Shown one piece after another: positions 17,183 to 26,998 of a stretch of 64,000 nt of DNA (the stretch's first letter is position 1; each line of letters opens with the position of its first letter). Source of the DNA: a virus. The stretch covers positions 25,544-89,543 of IMG/VR virus record IMGVR_UViG_3300005329_000012; one strand, written 5' to 3'. Below the pieces are notes generated by a model. It worked only from the letters and a program-made list of their open reading frames with translations, searched no databases and was not told the DNA's origin. A program made the position numbers and the translations under genes.

Positions 17183-19579
17183 ATGTTCACAGTCGAGCAG
17201 ATCACCCAGAACATCATCAACCAGCTCCAGCTGCTCGACCCGTCGGTCAGCGCGGAGGTCGGCACCCCGGAGCGGAAGCTCATCGAGGCCACGGCCGAGA
17301 TGGCCGCCAGCTCGCAGGTCGACTTCACGGTCCTCAACCAGCAGCACGACCTCGACGCGATGGCGGGCGGCAGGCTCGACGCCTACCTCTCGGTCTTCAA
17401 CTTCTCCCGCCAGTCGGCCGTCCCGGCGTACGGCTCGGTCACGTTCAGCAGGACGACGGCGGCCACCAACGCCATCACCATCCCGCTCGGGACGCAGGTG
17501 CAGGCCCTCATCGACGACCTCCTGTTCCCGACCGTCACCTACGTCACGGTCCAGCAGGCGGTCCTGGAGGCCGGGCAGCTCAGCGTGGTCGTGCCGGTCC
17601 AGGCGACCGTCGCGGGCACGATCGGCAACGTGGACGCGGGCCAGGTCACGGGCTTTGGCGGCCTGAGGTCGATCAACGGCATCACGAACGTCACCAACGC
17701 GGCCCCGCTCGTCGGCGGCCTCGACGCCGAGAACGACGCGGCCTACAAGACGCGCTTCCAGAACACCTTCCTCCGCAACATCAGCGGCACGACGGACATG
17801 TTCCTCGCGCTCGCGGTCGCGATGAGCGGCGTCACCAAGGCGAACGTCGTCGGCCCGATGAGCCGGTACCAGGAGTACGTCCAGGTGCCCGCCGCGCGCG
17901 ACGTGGCGCTGGAGACGCAGGCTGGCGGCTACGACGACGACGGCACGCTGTTCCCGCACAAGCGGACGACGGCCCAGAGCACGGTCCCGTACTCGAAGTA
18001 CACCTGGCCGACCAACTTCTACCTCACCAACTCGACGCTCGACCCGGCGACCGCGGTGTTCTTCCGGCCGGACGTGGACTTCGTGTTCAACTCGCCGCCG
18101 GTCGACGCGTCGGCCGCGGGCACGAACGAGGTCCAGACCATCACCAGGACCGCCACGGGCGGCACCTTCACGATCTCGTTCAACGGCGTCGAGACGGGCG
18201 TGATCGGCGCGGGCGCCGCGGCCCCGACGGCGGCGGCCCTCCAGACGGCCCTCCGGGCGCTGGCCACGGTCGGCGACGGCAACGTGAACGTCACGGGCTC
18301 CGACGGCGGCCCGTTCACCGTCACCTTCGTCAACGAGCTGGGCGGTGCGGACGTGCCGACCCTGGTCATCGACGCCGCGCTCGCGACCGGCGGCACCGTC
18401 ACGGTCGGCGTCACCACGCCGGGCGCCGCGGGCGCGCAGGCGGACGACACCCCGGCCACGAGCCCGAACGTGACCCTGCTCAACCCGTACGACGCGGAGG
18501 CGAACCCCTTCGGCAACGCGCTGGCGGCCACGGGCGAGATCCTGCTCCTGGAGCACGCCTACATGAGCGTCAACTCCAGGAACGACATCGAGTTCGGCAT
18601 CCTCAACTGCGTGGACATCTTCGTGGACGGCCAGAACATCGCCGCGGCCAGCTCGACCGAGGTCCTCCCGGGCGACACGCACAACGTCCAGAACACCAAC
18701 GCGCTCCTCTGGACGTACCAGAAGCTGACGGCCCCGAAGGTCGTCAACTTCCGGCGCAAGATCGACTCGGCGCCGTGCGGCATCGGCAACCGCCTCCAGC
18801 CGCTCTACTGGCAGCCGGTCGTGGACCTCCCCGACACGATCCAGGTCGGCGCGGCCCTGTTCTTCCGGGCGAACTACTACAACCCCGGCGACGCGACGTA
18901 CTACAACCAGTACGACCCCGCGACGGGGACGTACAGCTACAAGGCGCACTACGCGACCGCGGTCGAGGTCAACTCGCACCACGGCTCCGTGCGCGCGCGC
19001 AACGGGATCGAGTGGTTCCTGGCCGGGAACAACTACCTCCCGGGCCAGCTCCCGGAGGACGGCGAGGTCTACTCGGGCAACAAGATCGACGAGCTGTTCG
19101 GGACGGCGTTCACGGTGGACTCGTACCTCTACGACCAGAACGTCAGCGACCTCCAGGCGATCACGGAGAAGAACAAGCAGGTCACGCAGGACGTGCTCGT
19201 GCACCGCGCCAAGCTCCGCTACTTCCGCCCGATCGTGACGGTCATGTACACGCTCGGCGCGACCCGGTCGACGGTCGACGCCTCGATCAGCGCCGCGCTC
19301 TCGACGTACTACCGGAACCAGTACTTCGGCAGCGCCGTGCAGCTCAGCGACATCCTCCAGGTCATCCACAACGTGCCCGGCGTGGACAACGTGCGGTGGA
19401 CGAACGACACGCCGAGCGGGAACAAGCTGGAGGAGGTCGGCGCCGACGGCTCGACCCTCGACGGCGGCCCGTACTACGTGACGACCGACTTCTTCCTCCA
19501 GGACAACGAGCTTCCGGCCGTCCCGAGCCGGAACCAGATCACCATCTCGGTCAGGGCTCAGAACACCTGGGGAACCTAG
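17183..19579 (+). CDS. Baseplate J-like protein with inserted Ig-like domain
   Basis: 798 aa. The N-terminal 230 residues match baseplate J (gp6/gpJ) proteins: ITQNIINQLQLLDPSVSAEVGTPERKLIEATA, AITIPLGTQVQ, TVAGTIGNVDAGQVTGF, and NDAAYKTRFQNTFLRNISGTTD. Residues about 315-410 look like a separate beta module (GGTFTISFNGVETGVIG...GNVNVTGSDGGPFTVTFVNELGGADVPTL), a domain common in phage structural proteins and not part of J. The C-terminus resumes J character (ARSTVDASISAALSTYYRNQYFGSAVQLSDILQVIHNVPGVDNV). The protein forms the baseplate wedge ring that triggers sheath contraction. Confidence 0.85.
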   Translation: MFTVEQITQNIINQLQLLDPSVSAEVGTPERKLIEATAEMAASSQVDFTVLNQQHDLDAMAGGRLDAYLSVFNFSRQSAVPAYGSVTFSRTTAATNAITIPLGTQVQALIDDLLFPTVTYVTVQQAVLEAGQLSVVVPVQATVAGTIGNVDAGQVTGFGGLRSINGITNVTNAAPLVGGLDAENDAAYKTRFQNTFLRNISGTTDMFLALAVAMSGVTKANVVGPMSRYQEYVQVPAARDVALETQAGGYDDDGTLFPHKRTTAQSTVPYSKYTWPTNFYLTNSTLDPATAVFFRPDVDFVFNSPPVDASAAGTNEVQTITRTATGGTFTISFNGVETGVIGAGAAAPTAAALQTALRALATVGDGNVNVTGSDGGPFTVTFVNELGGADVPTLVIDAALATGGTVTVGVTTPGAAGAQADDTPATSPNVTLLNPYDAEANPFGNALAATGEILLLEHAYMSVNSRNDIEFGILNCVDIFVDGQNIAAASSTEVLPGDTHNVQNTNALLWTYQKLTAPKVVNFRRKIDSAPCGIGNRLQPLYWQPVVDLPDTIQVGAALFFRANYYNPGDATYYNQYDPATGTYSYKAHYATAVEVNSHHGSVRARNGIEWFLAGNNYLPGQLPEDGEVYSGNKIDELFGTAFTVDSYLYDQNVSDLQAITEKNKQVTQDVLVHRAKLRYFRPIVTVMYTLGATRSTVDASISAALSTYYRNQYFGSAVQLSDILQVIHNVPGVDNVRWTNDTPSGNKLEEVGADGSTLDGGPYYVTTDFFLQDNELPAVPSRNQITISVRAQNTWGT

Positions 19580-19596
19580 TGAGGGGCAGGTAGCAG

Positions 19597-21642
19597 GTGC
19601 CCACCCTGACGGAGATCGCGAGCGGCAACGCGAGCCTGACGCAGACCGTCTTCACGACGGACAACCTCGTCGTGGAGCCGCTGAACGGCCCGCAGTCCGT
19701 CGAGGACCTGATGGACCGCTTCCCGGAGGAGGTCTACCACCAGGGCCGCGACACGCACCTGTTCCGCCTGCTCCAGGCGCTCTGCGGCGACTCGGGCGCG
19801 GGGCTCGCGAAGAAGCAGGCGTACGCCGCGCGGCTCAAGTACGAGGCCGAGTTCGTCAGCTTCGACATCCTGAACGACGTCTACGTCGCCCAGTTCCAGT
19901 TCCAGCGCCTCCGCAGCGAGACGTACACGTACAACGCCGACGCCGACGCGCTCACGCCGACGCAGTGGAACCTCGTCGAGCTGGCCGACCAGCGGTACTA
20001 CCAGCGCGTGGCGAAGTTCTGGACCGCGGTCCGGTACGGCAACAACGGCGAGGGCATCCGCCTGGCCGCCGAGAGCGGCACGGGCGTCACGTGCGACATC
20101 AGCCCGCAGTACCGCTTCATCTTCGACCAGTACAGCGACCTCGCGCTCGGGCTCAAGCCCGACGGCATCACGCCAGCGTGCGAGGAGGTCGCGGTGCTCC
20201 CGCGCTTCGACCCGGGCAACGACGTCTCGTACGTCACGCCCTACGAGCGCGTCTGGGAGTTCACGTCCCCGACCCTGGACGGCGGCGTCAGCCGCCCGGT
20301 GCCCGCGCCGGTCGCGCAGTTCGCGGCCGAGCTGTCCTACGTCCCGCCGCCCCAGGCGAAGATCGACGTCGTCGGCTCCGCGACCGGCGCGGGCGAGACG
20401 ATCGCCATCCCGCCGCACCTGCCCGGCGACCTGATCCTGATCGTGGCGGCCAACAAGAACCGGCAGCCGACCATCCCCGCCGCGGGCGGGACCGTCCCGG
20501 CGTTCTCCTCCCCGAACCCCACGGAGACGTCCTCGCAGACGATGGGCCTCTACCTCCTGGTGGGCACGGCGGTCGCGACCGACTCCGGCCACACGTCCGG
20601 CACCTGGGCTGGCGCCGCGGGCCTGAACGCGCTCGTGCTCCGGCCGACCAACGGCACCATCGCCCCCGGCAACTTCAGCGTCTACCGCTGGAACGAGCGC
20701 GGCGAGCCGCAGAGCCCGTACGTGACCTGGCCGTCGCTGGACCTCGACAACGAGAACGGCACGTCCGCGGTCGTCCGCATGGTGACCCAGTCGGAGACGA
20801 CGGACAGCAACCTCGACGCCCCGCCGGTCGGCTACACGTGGGCCGCGGGCGTCGGCCTGCCGTTCGCCAAGCCGTACGGGCTGGCGACGCACTACCGCGC
20901 GGCCGTGCTCGACGACCCGCCCGAGGAGCGCACCCGCGGCACCAGCTCGAACGGGCCGCTCGGCTTCGTCGCCTACAGCTTCGAGGTCAAGATCGCGCCG
21001 AACCCCGGCGCCTACGTCGAGACCAAGCCCGCGCGCGAGGAGCGGTACACGGTCGAGAGCGACCAGCTGCTCGTCAAGGATCCGTTCTTCCGCCTGCTTC
21101 CCGAGATCGAGCGCAACGCCGTCGAGCTGATCGACCGCCTGCGGCCGGTCTCGTCGGCCGTCACCTTCAAGCCCGAGACCGCCAGGTACGACATCGTGCC
21201 GATCGAGACGCCGCCCGTCGCCTCCTCCGAGAGGATGAACGTGACGCGGTTCGTCACCGGCAACGCCTCGGTGCCGTGGCCCGACACGGACCCGGAGAGC
21301 AACCTGTTCATGGTCGCGGGCGTCGAGACCGAGCCCGGCAACTACTACGGGATGAACCGCGACCTCCCGGTGGTCTTCCTGGACGTCGAGAGCGAGCACG
21401 CCTACACGGGCGAGGCCCTGCTCGACCCGACGTACGGCAGCAACAGCTTCTACACCGCGGTCAACAACGTGTCGCCCTACGAGCAGTACCGCTCGGAGCA
21501 CACGGGCGCGTTCTTCCCGGTCATCGGGGCGATCTTCCCGTTCCTGCTCAACGTCCTGCCGTCGGCGGGCTTCACCGCCGAGCAGGCCGTCGCCAGCCAG
21601 AACACCCCGCTCGTCTTCGAGGGGAGCTTCCTTGACAGCTAA
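19597..21642 (+). CDS. Baseplate/tail-tip protein (gpI position)
   Basis: 681 aa; GTG 19597 with GAGGGGCAGG upstream. It follows the J protein, where P2-like phages place gpI and larger phages place minor baseplate proteins. The N-terminus is helical (SVEDLMDRFPEEVYHQGRDTHLFRLLQALCGDSGAGLAKKQAY), compatible with a wedge-binding domain. Residues about 245-360 look beta-rich (KIDVVGSATGAGETIAIPPHLPGDLILIVAANKN...GLYLLVGTAVATD), like an adhesion or lectin-type module. The stop overlaps the next gene's TTG start. Function is inferred from order. Confidence 0.62.
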   Translation: MPTLTEIASGNASLTQTVFTTDNLVVEPLNGPQSVEDLMDRFPEEVYHQGRDTHLFRLLQALCGDSGAGLAKKQAYAARLKYEAEFVSFDILNDVYVAQFQFQRLRSETYTYNADADALTPTQWNLVELADQRYYQRVAKFWTAVRYGNNGEGIRLAAESGTGVTCDISPQYRFIFDQYSDLALGLKPDGITPACEEVAVLPRFDPGNDVSYVTPYERVWEFTSPTLDGGVSRPVPAPVAQFAAELSYVPPPQAKIDVVGSATGAGETIAIPPHLPGDLILIVAANKNRQPTIPAAGGTVPAFSSPNPTETSSQTMGLYLLVGTAVATDSGHTSGTWAGAAGLNALVLRPTNGTIAPGNFSVYRWNERGEPQSPYVTWPSLDLDNENGTSAVVRMVTQSETTDSNLDAPPVGYTWAAGVGLPFAKPYGLATHYRAAVLDDPPEERTRGTSSNGPLGFVAYSFEVKIAPNPGAYVETKPAREERYTVESDQLLVKDPFFRLLPEIERNAVELIDRLRPVSSAVTFKPETARYDIVPIETPPVASSERMNVTRFVTGNASVPWPDTDPESNLFMVAGVETEPGNYYGMNRDLPVVFLDVESEHAYTGEALLDPTYGSNSFYTAVNNVSPYEQYRSEHTGAFFPVIGAIFPFLLNVLPSAGFTAEQAVASQNTPLVFEGSFLDS

Positions 21643-24600
21643 CCTGCTCGTCAACGCGGTCTACCCGATCGAGTACTTCACGCTCCCGGGCGTGGACGAG
21701 GTCCAGTACCCGGACAAGTTCTGGTGGGCCAGCAAGCAGCGGTTCGCCGCGCTGTTCCCGGGCTCGGACGGCTCCGTCTACACCCCGCCCGACCAGGGCG
21801 GCCAGTACACCAAGGAGGTCCTGGAGATCGACCTCGGCCGCATCCGCGAGGTCAACTACGTCAACATGGACGTGCTCCGGGTGCCGGTCGACGTCACCAT
21901 CGAGTACGACGCGATCTCCGCGCCGGACCGCACGTCGCTCTGGACGCCGGTCGCCCCGGTCGAGGGCCAGCCCTTCGACGACCGGGTGTTCTTCGACGCC
22001 GGGAACCGGGCGGCGTGGCTCAACGCCGACTACGTGTTCGCTACCAAGCGCGGGAACATGGTCCACACGCGGTACCTCCGCTTCACGTTCACCCGGCGCA
22101 CGGACGCCTGGCCGGTCGCGACCAGCTCGCAGTTCAAGTGGGCGGTCATGGTCAAGCACATGCGGATCGGCCGCTTCATCTCGTCGGCCAAGGACACCGT
22201 GGGGCCGCTGCTCGCGCAGGACACCCCGGCCGACCTGGAGGCGTACGTCGTCCCCTCGACGGACAACGCGCTCACGCGCGAGGTCAAGCAGCAGTTCCGC
22301 GTCCCGGCCTCGGCCGCGCGCGGCGGCGACGTGTGGCCCAACATCCTCGGCTTCGGCCTCCTGGCGCAGGTCGAGCCGGTGCTGACGGAGGGGACCGAGA
22401 TGCCGACCGAGTCGGACGTCAGCCTGTCGTGGTCGCTGTGGGACGTGTCCGACGGCCTCGCCCCGAACCGGCTCCTCACCGGCATCCACGAGGGCAGCTA
22501 CGACGTCGGGCTCAACTGGATCAACTGGTACCTGGAGGACCAGGACGCGATCCCGACCAACCCGGACACGCTCTACGAGTTCCGCGTCCTCAGCCTGAAC
22601 GACACGACGGTCAACCAGGTCTCGCTGACCCAGCAGTTCCTCTCCAGCACCCCGCTCCCGGGCACGCTCGCGTTCGTCAGCGGCGACGCCACGGTGGCCG
22701 CCACCGCCCCGCAGGACCTCGTGCTGACCGAGGGCGCGTGGGTCCAGACGCCCGCGACCGGCGTGGCGCTCCAGGTGGACTCCATGACGAGCGACGTCGA
22801 GTTCGAGCTGACGACCGGCTTCCCGAGCGCGAGCGCGCCGACCGCGACCGCGAGCCGCGTCTACCCGGTCTCGAAGTACGACCCGGTGGTCGGCGACTAC
22901 GTGCAGGACGGCTCGCGCAACCTCGTGATGCGCGTCTGGGCGGACGTGGCCGACGAGGGCCGCGACTTCCTCGGCAACTCGTACCGCTACGGCGTCCGGC
23001 GCGAGAAGGCGCAGTACGTCGTGGACGGCAACAAGGCGGGCTGGATGAGCGACCCGGTCCCGAGCCCGGACGGCGTCGAGAGCCTCTACTTCGACCTCCG
23101 CGAGTGGAGCACGGACGACAACGAGTACCTGCTGCGCCTGATCGACGGCGTGCTCATCTCGGCCCGCACCCCGGGCGTCAAGATGAACGCCTACTACTCG
23201 CGCGAGAACGTGCAGGGCGACAAGCCGGTGCTGCCGGACGAGTGGGACCACCTGCTCTGGACGCCGGTCGCGCAGACGTCGTGGACGCTCCGCTCCAACG
23301 AGCACATCGAGTTCCCGCAGCCGGTCCGGTGCGCCTACGTCAAGCTGGAGTTCACGAGCCTGAACCCGCTCCCGTGGCGCGTGCCGACCTTCCCGCCGCT
23401 CCCGCCGAAGGTCTACCGCCGCTTCCCGACGTGGGTCGAGGACCAGTTCACCAACTCGCAGCTCCGCAACGTGGTCGAGGACTGGTGGCTCCGCTCGAAG
23501 ACGCCGGTCCAGACGCAGGTCCTCGACGACCTCACCGACCCGGTGCTGGAGTTCGAGTACAAGGAGCGCGAGTTCTTCTCCGCGCTGGCGCTCGGCGAGG
23601 TCAAGGAGTCGCAGCTCATCAACACGAACCTCGTGAACACCGACGAGCGCAGCGTCTTCGACCCGGTGACGGGCTCGAAGATCTTCCTGTCCTACTCGGA
23701 CAAGTACAAGTCGACCCTGCTCGCGAGCGTCGACCAGGACTCCGTGCTCGGCCGGATGGTCGTGCAGCGGTTCGACCCGTTCGCCTCGGGCACCACCGAG
23801 CGGCAGGTGAACCCCGTGCCGCTCGACGCCATCCCGACGGTCTCCAGCACCAACAACCGCGTCTCCGAGGCGTACTCCCACCTGGTCGGCGTCCCGATGC
23901 GGTTCAACCGCACCTGCCGCCACGTGTACCGCGAGGACGCCGCGGAGTTCAACCGCAAGGCGTACTTCGTCGGCATCGACGAGGTACAGTTCATCCGCAA
24001 CCGCTACACGGTCAAGCACGACGACGACATCATCAAGGACGTGCTCGCCGACGACGTGCTGCTGGAGGACAACACCTGGGAGCGCGAGACCGGCACGCAG
24101 ATCGAGGACGGCCAGACGGTCTACGTCACCTACCAGAACGACACGCAGTACACCGACGAGGCCGTGACCCTGACGGGCACCCTCCCGGTCAAGCTGGAGG
24201 GCCAGGGCGGCACCCTCGCGAACGTCCTCGTCTACAGCAGCCCCTCGAAGCTCGGCGTCCAGTACTGGCAGAACGACGACTGGGTCGTGGACCACAAGCG
24301 CGACGAGGACGGCGTGCTCACCCACTGGATCTCCCGCTCGGTCTACACCCAGCGCATGGGCGTCCCGGAGCAGCCGACGGTCTACGCGGACGCGGCCGTG
24401 GTCGTCGGGCGCGCGGCCATCCCGGCCCCGCCGACCGAGGACTCGGGCGTGGTCGTGGGCGCGGGCACCGTCCTGGCGGACGAGGGTCCGTACGCCCCGA
24501 GCTACGGCACCGGCACCTACGGCGGCCCCGGCCCGGCGCCGGGCGGCCAGTACGACAACATGGCGAGCGCCTACGCGGACGCCGCGACCTCGGTCGGCGA

Positions 24601-24703
24601 CGGCGACGCCTCCGTCACCGACGAGGGCATCCAGCACGACGACGGCGCGACCGCGACCGGCGTGGCGGTCCTCTCTGGCGCCGAGGACTTCACGGACGTA
24701 TAA
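21632..24703 (+). CDS. Large tail/baseplate structural protein
   Basis: 1023 aa starting at TTG 21632, with GAGGGGAG 5 nt upstream and overlapping the upstream gene by 11 nt. It is beta-rich throughout with many Trp/Tyr (YPDKFWWASKQRF, NWINWYLEDQDAIPTNPDTLYEFRVL). Several segments resemble coagulation-factor/discoidin-like modules (EIDLGRIREVNYVNMDVLRVPVDVTIEYD, VRCAYVKLEFTSLNPLPW), suggesting a carbohydrate-binding fibre or baseplate arm. The C-terminal 100 residues are Ala/Gly/Asp-rich and low in complexity. No catalytic motif is seen. Probably part of the host-recognition apparatus. Confidence 0.6.
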   Translation: MTANLLVNAVYPIEYFTLPGVDEVQYPDKFWWASKQRFAALFPGSDGSVYTPPDQGGQYTKEVLEIDLGRIREVNYVNMDVLRVPVDVTIEYDAISAPDRTSLWTPVAPVEGQPFDDRVFFDAGNRAAWLNADYVFATKRGNMVHTRYLRFTFTRRTDAWPVATSSQFKWAVMVKHMRIGRFISSAKDTVGPLLAQDTPADLEAYVVPSTDNALTREVKQQFRVPASAARGGDVWPNILGFGLLAQVEPVLTEGTEMPTESDVSLSWSLWDVSDGLAPNRLLTGIHEGSYDVGLNWINWYLEDQDAIPTNPDTLYEFRVLSLNDTTVNQVSLTQQFLSSTPLPGTLAFVSGDATVAATAPQDLVLTEGAWVQTPATGVALQVDSMTSDVEFELTTGFPSASAPTATASRVYPVSKYDPVVGDYVQDGSRNLVMRVWADVADEGRDFLGNSYRYGVRREKAQYVVDGNKAGWMSDPVPSPDGVESLYFDLREWSTDDNEYLLRLIDGVLISARTPGVKMNAYYSRENVQGDKPVLPDEWDHLLWTPVAQTSWTLRSNEHIEFPQPVRCAYVKLEFTSLNPLPWRVPTFPPLPPKVYRRFPTWVEDQFTNSQLRNVVEDWWLRSKTPVQTQVLDDLTDPVLEFEYKEREFFSALALGEVKESQLINTNLVNTDERSVFDPVTGSKIFLSYSDKYKSTLLASVDQDSVLGRMVVQRFDPFASGTTERQVNPVPLDAIPTVSSTNNRVSEAYSHLVGVPMRFNRTCRHVYREDAAEFNRKAYFVGIDEVQFIRNRYTVKHDDDIIKDVLADDVLLEDNTWERETGTQIEDGQTVYVTYQNDTQYTDEAVTLTGTLPVKLEGQGGTLANVLVYSSPSKLGVQYWQNDDWVVDHKRDEDGVLTHWISRSVYTQRMGVPEQPTVYADAAVVVGRAAIPAPPTEDSGVVVGAGTVLADEGPYAPSYGTGTYGGPGPAPGGQYDNMASAYADAATSVGDGDASVTDEGIQHDDGATATGVAVLSGAEDFTDV

Positions 24704-24709
24704 CAGGCG

Positions 24710-26917
24710 ATGCCCTTCCCCGTAGGAGACACCTTCGACGACCCGCGCGGGCGCTGGAACGTCCCGACCCCGTGGGACGACTCCATCACGGAGGAGGTCG
24801 CCAACCCCTCGGCGGCCGACTTCCTGGCGACGCAGGAGCACGTCGACCTGCGCTCGTTCCGCGTCGCGGCGGACTCCCTCGCGGTGCCGCAGTACCCCGA
24901 CCTGGACACGGTGCCCCAGGACCCGTACCTGGACGACGTCTTCCAGACGAACCTTGAGGTCAAGCTCGGCGACATCTTCTCCGAGGACTGGCTGACCGAC
25001 ACCCACAGCGGCCTGACGCACTCGTACAGGGGCGCGTGGGACGTGACGGTCGCCTACTCGTCGGGGGACGTGGTGGAGTACAAGGGGAAGCACTACTCCG
25101 CGACCGGCAGCACGACCGGCGAGGCGCCGACCGGCATCGGCGCGCCGTGGAGCGAGACGTTCTTCTACGGGAAGATCGCGTCGCGCGGCGGCTGGTACGG
25201 CCTCCAGGTCACGACCGACGGCTCGGCGCTGGACACCGCGCTCCGCAGCTCGATCCCCGGCGACGCGGTCGACATCTCGAACGAGGACAAGCTCTCGATC
25301 GTCTTCCCGGACTGGCACACGTTCACGGCCGCGACGAGCACGGTCCAGCTCACGTCGAGCCCCGACGGCTCGTTCGGGACGGCGGCCTTCAACTCGGCCG
25401 CGGTCGCGTTCACCGGCAACACCGCGACCCTCCCGGAGCTGAGGCTGGCCCTGTCCGGCTTCACGTCCGGCGCGGGCACGGGCTTCACCCTGTCGTCCGT
25501 CTCGGGCATCAAGATCACGCTGAAGGGCTCGCCCGGCGCGGCCCAGACGATCACCGTCATGGCCGTCAGGGCCGTGAAGGACTCCTGGGTGCCGAGCGCG
25601 CTCGACTTCGACACGCGCTGGGGCATCATCACCCCGCCGGTCACGCTCGACGGCGCCGCCTACGCGGGCAGCGTCGCCAGGGCGTTCGAGTTCATCCGCG
25701 GCAACGGCACGCCGGACGACCCGTTCCCGGTGGACGGCGCCTACACGCTGTTCTTCAGCGGCGGGGGCGGGACCTCCCCGGCCGACGCCGTGCCGCCGCT
25801 GGTCAACACGCTCGCGATCATCCTCCGCGAGACCAAGATCTCCGACTCCGACGACGGCTCCGCGATCGTGGTCAGGCTCAAGTGGAACGAGGACACGCTG
25901 GAGTTCGAGGCGCAGCGGCGCGACACGGCCGCGGGCGTCACGAGCTACACGACGCTCTACCAGGAGACGATCAGCGCGCAGGGGCCGGACCCCAACTCCC
26001 TGTACGCCTGGAACGTCAAGCTGGTCGGCAAGAGCCTCGACTCGCGCGTGCTCCAGGTCAACCGCTCGCACGACACCGTAAGCACGGTCTGGACGCTCGA
26101 CACGCAGAGCAGCGACGACTGGACCTTCCGCAACGGCCGCGTCGGCTTCATGGCCGACCTGCTCAACCGGGACGCCTACGTCTCCGAGCTGACGCAGGCG
26201 CCGGTCGGCTACGCCACCCTGACGACGCGCGTCTACGAGGCCAGGACGCCCGTGGACGGGGCGCGCCTCCAGGCGGTCTTCGCGCCGGACGGCGACCTGT
26301 TCCAGACGCTCGACGGCCCGGACGCCTTCCGCGACCAGACCAAGACCGTCTCGGGCGCGGGCGGCATCCGCACGCTCTCCGGGCTCGACACGAACCAGTT
26401 CGTCGTGGACGACTGGTACGAGACGTACCTGGAGGCGCAGATCTGGGTGCCCGCCAACGTCTCCCGGGCCAACCAGCCCACCATCTCGCTCCAGTCGGGC
26501 GGCTCCTCGTACCCGCTCGTGATGCCGAGCCTCCAGCCGTCGCAGTGGAACTCGCTCCGCTTCGAGCTGCGCCGCTTCAAGGACCTCATCACCGGCCTGC
26601 CGTACAGCTTCAACTTCGGCCCCGGCGAGGCGCCGGACACCCCGCTCGGCTTCTTCTGGGTCGACTCGGTCGTCATCGGCCGCCGCCGGGTCTCCTGGAG
26701 CGTTCGCGCGGTCGAGAACGGCCCGTGGCGGCGCTTCTACGGCCTGGTCAACGACCCGAAGGGCGCGGTCCACTTCAACCCCGACGAGAGGGGCCGGTTC
26801 CTCCAGCTGAGGGCCGAGGCGCTGACCAACGACGCCTGGGTCAGCGAGTTCACCCTGTTCCCGCACTACGCCGAGCTGGGCCTGCCGCTGTACGACCGCG
26901 GGTTCGAAACCCGCTAG
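24710..26917 (+). CDS. Receptor-binding/tail fibre-like protein with CBM5/12-like domain
   Basis: 735 aa, last large gene of the tail module. Residues about 108-147 show a chitin-binding-type module (YRGAWDVTVAYSSGDVVEYKGKHYSATG, then GAPWSE), matching the W...Y..GD.V.Y.G..Y pattern of CBM5/12-like domains that bind polysaccharides. The rest consists of concanavalin-like beta segments (DGSAIVVRLKWNEDTLEFEAQRRD, LQVNRSHDTVSTVWTLD), typical of glycan-binding tail proteins. Together these suggest a receptor-binding or fibre role on the cell-wall polysaccharide. The specific receptor cannot be inferred. Confidence 0.68.
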   Translation: MPFPVGDTFDDPRGRWNVPTPWDDSITEEVANPSAADFLATQEHVDLRSFRVAADSLAVPQYPDLDTVPQDPYLDDVFQTNLEVKLGDIFSEDWLTDTHSGLTHSYRGAWDVTVAYSSGDVVEYKGKHYSATGSTTGEAPTGIGAPWSETFFYGKIASRGGWYGLQVTTDGSALDTALRSSIPGDAVDISNEDKLSIVFPDWHTFTAATSTVQLTSSPDGSFGTAAFNSAAVAFTGNTATLPELRLALSGFTSGAGTGFTLSSVSGIKITLKGSPGAAQTITVMAVRAVKDSWVPSALDFDTRWGIITPPVTLDGAAYAGSVARAFEFIRGNGTPDDPFPVDGAYTLFFSGGGGTSPADAVPPLVNTLAIILRETKISDSDDGSAIVVRLKWNEDTLEFEAQRRDTAAGVTSYTTLYQETISAQGPDPNSLYAWNVKLVGKSLDSRVLQVNRSHDTVSTVWTLDTQSSDDWTFRNGRVGFMADLLNRDAYVSELTQAPVGYATLTTRVYEARTPVDGARLQAVFAPDGDLFQTLDGPDAFRDQTKTVSGAGGIRTLSGLDTNQFVVDDWYETYLEAQIWVPANVSRANQPTISLQSGGSSYPLVMPSLQPSQWNSLRFELRRFKDLITGLPYSFNFGPGEAPDTPLGFFWVDSVVIGRRRVSWSVRAVENGPWRRFYGLVNDPKGAVHFNPDERGRFLQLRAEALTNDAWVSEFTLFPHYAELGLPLYDRGFETR

Positions 26918-26950
26918 CTCCGAGCGGGTAAGTAGCGACATCAGTGGTTC

Positions 26951-26969
26951 CCGCGCCGCGGTGGCGCGG
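26951..26969 (+). terminator. Stem-loop after fibre gene
   Basis: 7-bp stem CCGCGCC/GGCGCGG with GCGGT loop, with no U-tract (ACGAAA follows). Weak terminator or processing hairpin. Confidence 0.35.
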
Positions 26970-26998
26970 ACGAAACTGGGCAGGAGGACAACACTGAC

